Source: Paracoccus luteus (GTDB lineage Bacteria > Pseudomonadota > Alphaproteobacteria > Rhodobacterales > Rhodobacteraceae). From it: a DNA stretch of 64,000 bases. Positions 7,704 through 15,748 of this stretch are shown one piece after another. The translations under genes and the position numbers were made by a program. The notes beneath the pieces were generated by a model that ran no database searches, had not been told where the DNA came from, and saw only the letters and a program-made list of their open reading frames with translations. The stretch's first letter is position 1. Every line of letters begins with the position of its first letter. Where the stretch lies: assembly GCF_004522155.1 (NCBI RefSeq), contig NZ_SDEA01000012.1:1-64000 (forward strand), read 5' to 3'.

Positions 7704-10054
7704 CCATCGCCCCGCTGAACGCGCCCGCCCTGCCCGTCCACGCCCCCGCCGTGGCCCCGCTGATCTGCTTTTCGCACCTGCGCTGGGATTTCGTTCTGCA
7801 GCGCCCCCAGCACCTGATGGGCCGCTTTGCCGCCGACCGCCCCGTCTGGTTCTGGGAGGAGGCGATCCCCGCCGACCACCACCTGCCCTATCTGGAGTTC
7901 CACGCCTTTTCCGGCACCACCGTGCAGGCGATCCGCCCGCGCGTGCCGCGGCATTTCTCGGCCGACGATACGACGCGGGCGCTGGCCGGGCTGCTGGACC
8001 AGATGCTGGCGGTGACGCGGACGCAAAAGCCGGTGCTGTGGTTCTATACGCCGCAGATGTGGCCCTTCGCCCGCCATGTGGACGCCGGCGCCGTGGTCTA
8101 TGACTGCATGGACGAGCTGTCGAACTTCCGCTTTGCGCCCCCCGACCTTGCCCGGAACGAAAGCGACCTGCTGGCCGCCGCCGACGCCGTCTTTACCGGC
8201 GGCCACAGCATCTATGAGGCCAAGCGCGGCCGTCACGACAACATCCACCCGTTTCCGTCCAGCGTCGATGCGGCGCATTTCGCGCAAGCCCGCGGTGCCC
8301 GCCCCGACCCGGCGGATCAGGCGGGCATCCCGCGGCCGCGGCTGGGCTATTACGGGGTCATCGACGAACGGCTGGACCTTGACCTGATCCGCGCCACCGC
8401 CGCCGCCCGGCCGGACTGGCAGATCGTGATGGTGGGGCCTGTCGCGAAGCTGGCCCCCGGGGATCTGCCCCGCGCCCCCAACATCCACTGGCTGGGCCAG
8501 AAATCCTATCACGATCTGCCGTCCTATCTGGCGGGCTGGGACGTGGCGCTGATGCCGTTCGCGATCAACGACGCCACCCGCTTCATCAGCCCGACCAAGA
8601 CACCGGAATACCTGGCCGGCGGCTGCCCCGTCGTGTCCACGCCGGTCCGCGACGTGGTGCGCCATTACGGCGACATCGCCGCCGTGCGCATCGCCGACGG
8701 CGCGGCGGCGTTCGTGGATGCCTGCGCCGCCGCCATCGCCTCGCGCGCGGACCCCGCCCCCTGGCGGGACGAGGCCGACCGCGCGCTGGCGACGCTGAAC
8801 TGGGACACCACCTTCCGCCACATGAACCGCCTTGTGGCCGAGGCCGCGCACGCCCGCACCACGCGCCGGTCCGACGACCGCTTTCCCGCGCCGGGGATCC
8901 GGCGCGGGGCGCGCCGCTATGACGTGGTGATCGCGGGCGCGGGCTTTGCCGGGTCGGTGCTGGCCGAGCGGCTGGCCGAGGCGTCGGGCCAGCGCGTGCT
9001 GGTCGTGGACAAGCGCGACCATGTCGCCGGCAACGCCTATGACCACGCCGACGCCGCGGGGCTGCTGGTCCACCGCTATGGCCCCCACATCTTCCACACC
9101 AACAGCGACGACGTGGTCGGCTATCTCAGCCGGTTCACCCGCTGGCGCCCGTATGAACATCGGGTGCTGGCGCAGGTCGGCGACCGGCGCCTGCCGATGC
9201 CGATCAACCGCACCACGATCAACGGGCTGTATGGCCTGAACCTGACCACTGACGCCGAGGCGGCCGCCTTCCTGGCCGCGCAGGCCGAACCCGTGGCGGA
9301 CATCCGCAACAGCCGCGACGTGGTGGTGAACGCCGTCGGAACAAGGCTTTACGAGACGTTCTTTCAGGGATACACCCGCAAGCAATGGGGGCTGGACCCG
9401 TCGCAGCTGGACAAGTCCGTCACCTCGCGCGTGCCGACGCGCACGAACGCCGACGACCGCTATTTCACCGACAGCTTTCAGGCGATGCCGCTGGACGGCT
9501 TTACCCGCATGTTCGAACGGATGCTGGATCATCCGCTGATCGACCTGGCGCTGGGGCAGGATTTCCACGACCTGCCCGCGCGCGACCTCGCGCCCCTGAC
9601 GATCTATACCGGGCCGATCGACGCGTTCTTCGGCCACCGCTTCGGCCACCTGCCCTATCGCAGCCTGTCGTTCCGGCACGAGACGGTGAACCAGCGCCGC
9701 TTTCAGGAGGTGGGGGTCGTGAACTATCCGGCCGAGGACGTGCCGTGGACGCGCATCACCGAATACAAGCACCTGACCGGGCAGATCCACCCGCAGACCT
9801 CGATCACCTACGAGATCCCGTCCGACGTGGGCGAGCCGTATTACCCGATCCCGCGCCCCGAAAACCAGGCCCTGTTCAAGCGTTACGAGACGCTGGCGCT
9901 GGAACGCCCCGACGTGATCTTTGCGGGGCGGCTGGGCAGCTATCGTTACTATAACATGGATCAGGTCGTCGGGCAGGCGCTGTCGATCCATCGCCGCATG
10001 GCGGCGCGGCTGGCCGAGCGCCGGGCGGCGGGAACGCTGGTCGCCGGGGAATAA
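7700..10054 (+). CDS. glf: Fusion: glycosyltransferase + UDP-galactopyranose mutase
   Basis: 784 residues in one uninterrupted frame. Residues 1 to about 385 form a GT-B glycosyltransferase of the TuaH-like type (QRPQHLMGR, YDCMDELSNF, RLGYYGVID, KTPEYLAGGCPVVS). After a short basic linker, residues about 406-784 are a complete UDP-galactopyranose mutase: FAD-binding GAGFAGSVLAERLA, YGPHIFHT, RLYETFFQGYTRKQWG, and a C-terminal GRLGSYRYYNMDQ. UGM converts UDP-galactopyranose to UDP-galactofuranose. No start codon precedes the mutase domain, so it is not two overlapping genes. The fusion suggests that the activated furanose is handed directly to a transferase. Overlaps the upstream gene by four bases. 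Confidence 0.9.
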   Translation: MTIAPLNAPALPVHAPAVAPLICFSHLRWDFVLQRPQHLMGRFAADRPVWFWEEAIPADHHLPYLEFHAFSGTTVQAIRPRVPRHFSADDTTRALAGLLDQMLAVTRTQKPVLWFYTPQMWPFARHVDAGAVVYDCMDELSNFRFAPPDLARNESDLLAAADAVFTGGHSIYEAKRGRHDNIHPFPSSVDAAHFAQARGARPDPADQAGIPRPRLGYYGVIDERLDLDLIRATAAARPDWQIVMVGPVAKLAPGDLPRAPNIHWLGQKSYHDLPSYLAGWDVALMPFAINDATRFISPTKTPEYLAGGCPVVSTPVRDVVRHYGDIAAVRIADGAAAFVDACAAAIASRADPAPWRDEADRALATLNWDTTFRHMNRLVAEAAHARTTRRSDDRFPAPGIRRGARRYDVVIAGAGFAGSVLAERLAEASGQRVLVVDKRDHVAGNAYDHADAAGLLVHRYGPHIFHTNSDDVVGYLSRFTRWRPYEHRVLAQVGDRRLPMPINRTTINGLYGLNLTTDAEAAAFLAAQAEPVADIRNSRDVVVNAVGTRLYETFFQGYTRKQWGLDPSQLDKSVTSRVPTRTNADDRYFTDSFQAMPLDGFTRMFERMLDHPLIDLALGQDFHDLPARDLAPLTIYTGPIDAFFGHRFGHLPYRSLSFRHETVNQRRFQEVGVVNYPAEDVPWTRITEYKHLTGQIHPQTSITYEIPSDVGEPYYPIPRPENQALFKRYETLALERPDVIFAGRLGSYRYYNMDQVVGQALSIHRRMAARLAERRAAGTLVAGE

Positions 10055-10057
10055 GAC

Positions 10058-11144
10058 GTGATTTCAACTGCGACCGTGGTGCTGGCGACCGACAGCGCCG
10101 ACCCCTCCGGCGTGGGCCGGCACATGCTGACGCTGGCCGCCGCGCTGGCGCGGGCCGATGGCGCGCCCGCGCCGCGGCTGCTGTTTCCGGCACACGCCCC
10201 CGGCCGCGCGCTGGTGGCCGAGGCGGCGGCGCGCGGGCTGGACGCCGCGACCGTCCGGCGCGACGGGTGGCCCGCGGCGCTTGCGGGCGCGCGGCTGGTC
10301 CACGTCCACGCCGGGATCGGATGGGAGGGGCACGGCATCGCCGCCGCCGCCCGCCGGGCCGGCGCGGCGGTGGTGCGCACCGAACACCTGCCGTGGCTGA
10401 TCACCTGCCCGGACCAGCGCGCCGCCTATGCCGCAATGGTGGGCGGCGTGGACGCCGTCATCACCGTCAGCCGCGCCGCCGCGCATGGCTGGCGGCCGGT
10501 GCTGGCGACGATGCCCGGGCCGCGCCTGCCGATGGCCTGCATCCCCAACGGGATCGAGCCGCCCGAGCGTCCGGCCGCGCGCCCCGCAGGCGATGCGCCC
10601 ACGATCCTGTGCGTGGCGCGCTTTACCCCGCAAAAGAACCATCGCACGCTGATTTCGGCGCTGGCGCGCCTGCGCCGCCGCCACCCGCGCGTGCGGCTGG
10701 CGCTGGTCGGTTCCGGCCCGGAACAGGCCGCGATCCGCGCCCGCGCCGCCCGGCTGGGGGTCAGCGACGCCGTCGATTTCCTGGGCAACCGCGCCGACGT
10801 GCCCGCGCTGATGGCGGCGGCGGATGTGGCCGTTCTGCCCTCGAACTTCGAAGGGCTGCCGCTGGTCGTGCTTGAGGCGATGGCGCTGGGCACCCCGGTC
10901 GTCGCCACCCGCATCGGCGGCGTGGTCGAGGCGCTTGGCCCCGATCACCCGTGGCTGGTCGCGCCCGGCTGCGCGCGCGCTGGCGGATGCGCTGGCCGAC
11001 GCGCTGGACGACCCGGATCGCCGGGCCGACACCGCGCTGGCGCAGCGCGGGCGTTTCGACGATTTCTATACCGCAACCCGCATGGGCGACGACACCGCCC
11101 GGCTTTACGCCGCCGTCCTGCGCGGCAGACCAAGGACAGACCAC
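10058..11144 (+). pseudogene. GT4 glycosyltransferase, frameshifted near its C-terminus
   Basis: GT-B enzyme beginning at ATG 10058, three bases after the UGM fusion. The N-terminal domain (SGVGRHMLTLAAAL), the donor-site stretch LCVARFTPQKNHRTL and the EGLPLVVLEAMALGTP E-x7-E motif are intact. At 10971-10980 the frame breaks; the natural continuation (ALADALADALDDPDRR) is in the +1 frame, while the unshifted frame runs to 11209 as meaningless Arg/Gly-rich sequence. One extra GC in a (GC)5 tract repairs it. The repaired frame contains no stop before the next gene, so the native protein may be a fusion with the oxidoreductase, or a second error may hide a TGA at 11146-11148. Confidence 0.75.
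10971..10980. repeat. (GC)5 dinucleotide run at the GT4 frameshift
   Basis: Ten alternating GC bases at the exact position where the GT4 coding frame changes. Expanding to (GC)6 restores a conventional GT4 C-terminus. It is the same tract type and the same one-unit deficit as in slt at 3121-3130. Confidence 0.75.
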
Positions 11145-12173
11145 ATGACGACACGGCTGGGATTCATCGGCGCGGGCGGCATCGCGCACCGCCACTTTGG
11201 CGTGCTTGAGACGATGGACGACGTCCGCATCGTCGCCGTGGCCGACCCCGACCGGTCGCGCGCGGACGATGCCGCCCGCCGCTTTGGCGCCCAGTCGTTT
11301 TCAGACCACGCCGCGATGCTGGACGAGGTCGAACTGGACGCCGTCTATATCTGCGTGCCGCCCTTTGCCCACGGCGACGCCGAACGCGCCTGCATCGCGC
11401 GCGGCCTGCCGTTCTTTGTCGAAAAGCCGCTGTCGCTGGATCTGGCGCTGGCCGAAGAGATCGCGGCCGAGGTGGAACGCGCGGGCCTGATCACCGCCGT
11501 CGGTTATCACTGGCGCTATCTGGACACGGTGGACGAGGCACGCGCCCTGCTGGCGGGCAACCCGGCCCAGCTGATGACCGGGTTCTGGCTGGACCAGACG
11601 CCGCCCCCGCAATGGTGGTGGCGCGACGACGCCTCGGGCGGGCAGGTCGTCGAGCAGGCGACCCACATCATCGACCTGGCCCGGTTCCTGTCGGGCGACG
11701 TGACCGAGGTGTTCGGCCTGGCCAGCCACCGCGAGCGCGCCGATTTCCAGGGGCTGACGGTCCCCACGGCGACGACGGCCACGCTGCGCTTTGCGTCCGG
11801 CACCATCGCCAACCTGGCCGCGACCTGCCTGCTGCGCTGGAACCATCGGGTCGGCCTGCATGTCTTTGCGGATGCGCTGGCGATCGAGATCACCGACCAC
11901 GACATCATGATCGACACCGGACAGGGACGCCCCGTCCGCCACGCGCAGGGCGATCCCGTCTGGCGCGAGGATCGCGACTTCATCGACGCCGTGCAGGGCC
12001 GCGAGAACCGCATCCGCTGCCCCTATGCCGAGGCGCTGGAGACCCACCGGGTCGCGCTGGCGGTGTCGAAATCCGCGGCCTCGGGCGCCCTCGTGACGAT
12101 GGAGGTGCTGCGGTCCAACCCGCAGCCCTTTTTTCGTCCGTCCGCTGCGCAGGATGCCCACCCTGCCGCATGA
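11145..12173 (+). CDS. Gfo/Idh/MocA-family oxidoreductase
   Basis: 342 residues. The N-terminal Rossmann fold has GFIGAGGIAHRHFG, and FFVEKPLSLD contains the EKP motif that carries the catalytic-region lysine of glucose-fructose oxidoreductase-like enzymes; the C-terminal domain starts near YHWRYLD. Such enzymes oxidise or reduce sugars, often nucleotide sugars, with NAD(P). ATG 11145 has AAGGA eight bases upstream, supporting it as a real start, but the frame is also open backwards into the repaired upstream glycosyltransferase, so fusion cannot be excluded. It overlaps the following dehydrogenase by 20 bases. Probably makes or modifies a sugar of the operon's product. Confidence 0.85.
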   Translation: MTTRLGFIGAGGIAHRHFGVLETMDDVRIVAVADPDRSRADDAARRFGAQSFSDHAAMLDEVELDAVYICVPPFAHGDAERACIARGLPFFVEKPLSLDLALAEEIAAEVERAGLITAVGYHWRYLDTVDEARALLAGNPAQLMTGFWLDQTPPPQWWWRDDASGGQVVEQATHIIDLARFLSGDVTEVFGLASHRERADFQGLTVPTATTATLRFASGTIANLAATCLLRWNHRVGLHVFADALAIEITDHDIMIDTGQGRPVRHAQGDPVWREDRDFIDAVQGRENRIRCPYAEALETHRVALAVSKSAASGALVTMEVLRSNPQPFFRPSAAQDAHPAA

Positions 12174-13263
12174 GCACCGCCACATCCGCAGCCTTGGGGT
12201 CGAGCGTCCGAACGAGCCGTATTTCTTCGGCTATGACGAAGGGCCTGCGGGCGACGGGCAGGTGCGGCTGGACCTGATGTTCACGGGCCTGTCCGCGGGC
12301 ACGGAACTGACCTTCATGAAGGGGACCAATCCCTATCTGCACAGCCGCTGGGACGACTGGCAGGGCGTGTTCGTCCCCGGAGAGCCTTCGGCGCGGTTCC
12401 CCGTCAACTTCATGGGCTATATGGAGGTCGGGCGCGTCATCGACAGCCGCGCCCACGGGTTCGCCCGCGGCGACGTGGTGGCGACGACATTCGGCCACAA
12501 GACCGGCCACACCGCCGACCCGGCCCGCGACCTGCTGCTGACCATGCCCGAGGGCATCGACCCGATGCTGGGCATCTTCGTGGCGCAGATGGGGCCGATC
12601 GCGGCCAACGGCATCCTGCACGCCGACGCCGAGCAGTTCGGCGCGGCCGTGCCCTATCTGGGCGCGGGGGTCGAGGGGCGGCCGGTCCTGGTCTGGGGGG
12701 GCGGCACGGTCGGCCTGTTCTGCGCGCTGTTCGCGCGCCAGGGCGGCGCATCCGACATCGTCGTCGTGGATCCCTCGCCCTGGCGGCAGGATCTGGCCCG
12801 GCGCATGGGCTTTGACGCGATGGGCGAGGACGAGGCGTGGCGCCACGCCAAGTCCCGCTGGCACCACAAGGTCGGCGGGCGCGGCGCGGATGTCGTGTTC
12901 CAGACCCGCGCCCGGTCCGAAAGCCTGAACCTTGCCCTGCGCGCGCTGCGCCCGCAGGGGACGGTGATCGACCTTGCCTTCTATCAGGGGGGGCTGGACT
13001 GCACCCGGCTGGGCGAAGAGTTCCACCACAACGGCCTGGCAATCCGCTGCGCGCAGATCAACCGCATGCCCCGGCAGCTGGCGCACGCCTGGGACCAGCG
13101 GCGGCTGGCGCAGGAAACGCTGCACCTGCTGGCCGACGAGGGCGAGCTGATCCGGGAACACATGATCACCCATGTCGTCCCCTATGATGACGCGCCGGGG
13201 TTCCTGCGCCATCTTCTCACCGACCGACCCGAGTTCCTGCAGATCGTGTTCGCCCATGAATGA
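12154..13263 (+). CDS. MDR-superfamily dehydrogenase, probably zinc-independent
   Basis: 369 residues of the medium-chain dehydrogenase/reductase fold: an N-terminal GroES-like domain (GLSAGTELTFMKG, HGFARGDVV) and a Rossmann domain with VLVWGGGTVGLFCALFA at about 175-190. The catalytic and structural zinc cysteines of alcohol dehydrogenases are not seen, so it is likely a zinc-free branch. In other polysaccharide loci an MDR domain and a Gfo/Idh/MocA domain occur fused; here the two are separate, overlapping genes, so they probably catalyse consecutive or coupled steps on one sugar. It overlaps its neighbours by 20 and 8 bases. Confidence 0.8.
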   Translation: MPTLPHEHRHIRSLGVERPNEPYFFGYDEGPAGDGQVRLDLMFTGLSAGTELTFMKGTNPYLHSRWDDWQGVFVPGEPSARFPVNFMGYMEVGRVIDSRAHGFARGDVVATTFGHKTGHTADPARDLLLTMPEGIDPMLGIFVAQMGPIAANGILHADAEQFGAAVPYLGAGVEGRPVLVWGGGTVGLFCALFARQGGASDIVVVDPSPWRQDLARRMGFDAMGEDEAWRHAKSRWHHKVGGRGADVVFQTRARSESLNLALRALRPQGTVIDLAFYQGGLDCTRLGEEFHHNGLAIRCAQINRMPRQLAHAWDQRRLAQETLHLLADEGELIREHMITHVVPYDDAPGFLRHLLTDRPEFLQIVFAHE

Positions 13264-15655
13264 CCACCACCCGCTGACCGAACGCGACGCGGCGGCGCTG
13301 ACCGTCTCGCCCGCCGCATCCGACGACCAGCCCGCCCACCACGGCGCGACCGGCCTGACGCAGCGTGAACTGGACGACCGCGAGGCGGCCGCGGCGATGC
13401 AGTCGGTCCACATCCCGCAGCCGAACCCCGACGCGGGCAAGATCCGCATCCTGTGGGTCTTTGCCTGGCTGGTCGTCGGCGGCGAGGAGACCGAGGTGCG
13501 CTTGCTCGCCCGCACGCTGGACCGCTCGCGCTATCGCATCGACGTGATCCCCTGTTTCCGGCGCGAGGGGATGCCGGACCAGAGCCACGAGCAGCTGCGC
13601 GCTTTGGGCGTGCATGTGGATACGACCGCCTATGGCCTCAGCTTCGAGGACACGATCGACTATCTGCGCCGCAAGCTGAACGGCGCGGACATCGTGATAT
13701 CCTCGCAGGACGTGGCCGACATCTATCCGGCGCTGGAACGGCTGGCGGTGCGCCCGCCCCTGATCGAACACGGCGGCCTGGTGTCCGAGGCGCTGTCGGG
13801 GCCGAAGCACTTCACCGCCCGCTATGTCGGCGTCTGCGATTCCATCCGCGAGGCGGCCGCGTCCCGGATGCCCGACCGGCGGCAGCACGCGCTGGAAATC
13901 CCGTCGATGGTCGATCTGGCCGAGTTCCGCCCCGAGGCGCGCGGCCCGGTCCGCGCCAGCCTTGGCATCCGCGACGGCCAGATCCTGATCGGCTGGGTCG
14001 GCCGGCTGGATCGCAAGAAGCGGGTCGAGGATTTCATCCGCGCCGCGGCCATCGTCGCCGGGCAGGAACCGCAGGCGCGGTTCGTCGTGGTGGGCGGGGC
14101 CGACGCCTTCATGCCGGAATACCGGGACGAGCTGCACCGGCTTGCCGCGGACCTCGGGCTGGACGGGCGGCTGCAGTTCACCGGCGACCGCAAGGACGTG
14201 CCCGACCTGCTGGCCGCGATGGACGTGTTCTGCTGGCTGTCGCGCGGCGAGGGGATGCCCCATGTCATCGCCGAGGCCGGGGCCGCCGCCCTGCCGGTGA
14301 TCGCCACGCCCGACAACGGCGCGCTGCAACAGATCCGCGATGGCGAGACCGGCATCTTCGTTCCCCACGAAGACCCGCAGGCGGTGGCCGAGGCGATGAC
14401 ACGCCTGATCCGCGACCCCGCCCTGCGCCGCCGCCTTGGCGACGGGCTGCGCGATCATGTCGTCGCCAGCTATTCGGCGGCGGTGGTCGTGCCCCAATGG
14501 GAACGGCTGTTCGCCGAGGTGCTGGCCGAACGACCCGCCGCGCCGCCGCCCTCGACCTTCGACAGCTTCGTGCTGGGCGGCTGGGAAAGTTCGACCCACC
14601 GGCTGCACCACGGGCGGCGGCTGGACCTGCTGGCGGCGACGGGCCACGACGCCCATGCCGCGCGCGATTACCGGCAGTTGCAGGGGCTTGGCATCCGCGC
14701 CTGCCGCGACGCCGCCCGCTGGCACCTGATCGACCGGGGCGGCGCGTATGACTTCGCCAGCCTGACCCCGATGATCACGGCCGCGCGCGACAGCGGAACG
14801 CAGGTCGTCTGGGATCTGCTGCATTACGGCTGGCCCGACGATCTGGACATCTGGTCGCCCGCCTTCGTCAACCGTTTTGCCGCCTTTGCCCGCGCCGTGG
14901 GCGAACATCACCGCAGCCTGACCGGCGCGGTGCCGTTCTGGTGCCCGGTGAACGAGGTCAGCTTTTTTGCCTGGGCGGGGGGCGATGCGCGCTATCTGAA
15001 CCCCTTTGCCGCGGGCCGGGGATATGAGCTGAAGGTGCAGCTGGCCCGCGCCTGGCTGGCGGCCGCGGCAGAGCTGCGGGCGGTGGACGCGCGCGCCCGG
15101 TTCCTGATGGCCGAGCCGCTGATCGCCATCCACCACGCGGGCTGGACCGGCCTGCCGCTGTGGCAGGCGCATGGCTGGCACGACGCGCAGTTCCAGGCGT
15201 TCGATCTGGTCAGCGGCCGCATCTGGCCGCAGATCGGGGGCGATCCGTCATTCCTCGATCTGGTCGGGGTGAACTATTACTTCAACAACCAGTGGATCCA
15301 CGGCGGACGGCCTGTGGACGTGGACGACGTCATCCATCGCCCGCTGTCCGACCTGCTGGTCGAGGTCGCGGCGCGCTATGACCGCCCGGTGGTCATCGCC
15401 GAAACGGGAACCGAAGGCGTCCGCCGCGCCGCATGGTTCAACCATGTCATGGACGAAACCCGCCGCGCCCGCGCCCGCGGCGTCCGGGTCGAGGGCGTGT
15501 GCCTTTACCCCATCGCCAACCATCCCGGCTGGGACGACGACCGGCTGTGCCCGAACGGCCTGCTGGGCGACCGCGTGCACGACGGCCGCCGCGAGGAACA
15601 CGGCCCCCTGGCCGACGCCGTCCGGCGCGAGGCCGCGTTCTGGCGCGCGCTTTAG
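13256..15655 (+). CDS. Fusion: GT4 glycosyltransferase + family-1-like glycoside hydrolase
   Basis: 799 residues. After a variable N-terminus, residues about 65-420 are a GT4 glycosyltransferase (WVGRLDRKKRVEDFIRA, VVGGADAFMPEY, SRGEGMPHVIAEAGAAALPV). From about 433 to the end is a TIM-barrel glycosidase resembling clan GH-A/GH1 proteins: CPVNEVSFFAW with the likely acid/base Glu567, and VIAETGTEG with the likely nucleophile Glu716. Both catalytic acids are present, so the domain may be active, either trimming the product or transglycosylating. Start ATG 13256 overlaps the previous gene by eight bases. It is the last gene of the operon; a leftward gene converges on it after 93 bases. Confidence 0.82.
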   Translation: MNDHHPLTERDAAALTVSPAASDDQPAHHGATGLTQRELDDREAAAAMQSVHIPQPNPDAGKIRILWVFAWLVVGGEETEVRLLARTLDRSRYRIDVIPCFRREGMPDQSHEQLRALGVHVDTTAYGLSFEDTIDYLRRKLNGADIVISSQDVADIYPALERLAVRPPLIEHGGLVSEALSGPKHFTARYVGVCDSIREAAASRMPDRRQHALEIPSMVDLAEFRPEARGPVRASLGIRDGQILIGWVGRLDRKKRVEDFIRAAAIVAGQEPQARFVVVGGADAFMPEYRDELHRLAADLGLDGRLQFTGDRKDVPDLLAAMDVFCWLSRGEGMPHVIAEAGAAALPVIATPDNGALQQIRDGETGIFVPHEDPQAVAEAMTRLIRDPALRRRLGDGLRDHVVASYSAAVVVPQWERLFAEVLAERPAAPPPSTFDSFVLGGWESSTHRLHHGRRLDLLAATGHDAHAARDYRQLQGLGIRACRDAARWHLIDRGGAYDFASLTPMITAARDSGTQVVWDLLHYGWPDDLDIWSPAFVNRFAAFARAVGEHHRSLTGAVPFWCPVNEVSFFAWAGGDARYLNPFAAGRGYELKVQLARAWLAAAAELRAVDARARFLMAEPLIAIHHAGWTGLPLWQAHGWHDAQFQAFDLVSGRIWPQIGGDPSFLDLVGVNYYFNNQWIHGGRPVDVDDVIHRPLSDLLVEVAARYDRPVVIAETGTEGVRRAAWFNHVMDETRRARARGVRVEGVCLYPIANHPGWDDDRLCPNGLLGDRVHDGRREEHGPLADAVRREAAFWRAL

Positions 15656-15748
15656 ACGCGTTGGATGGCCGGGCAATCTGCTGGACCGGACCCTGCGCGC
15701 CTGCCGGCGGCCGCCCCGACGGGCCGACGGGCCGACTCCGCGCCTTCC

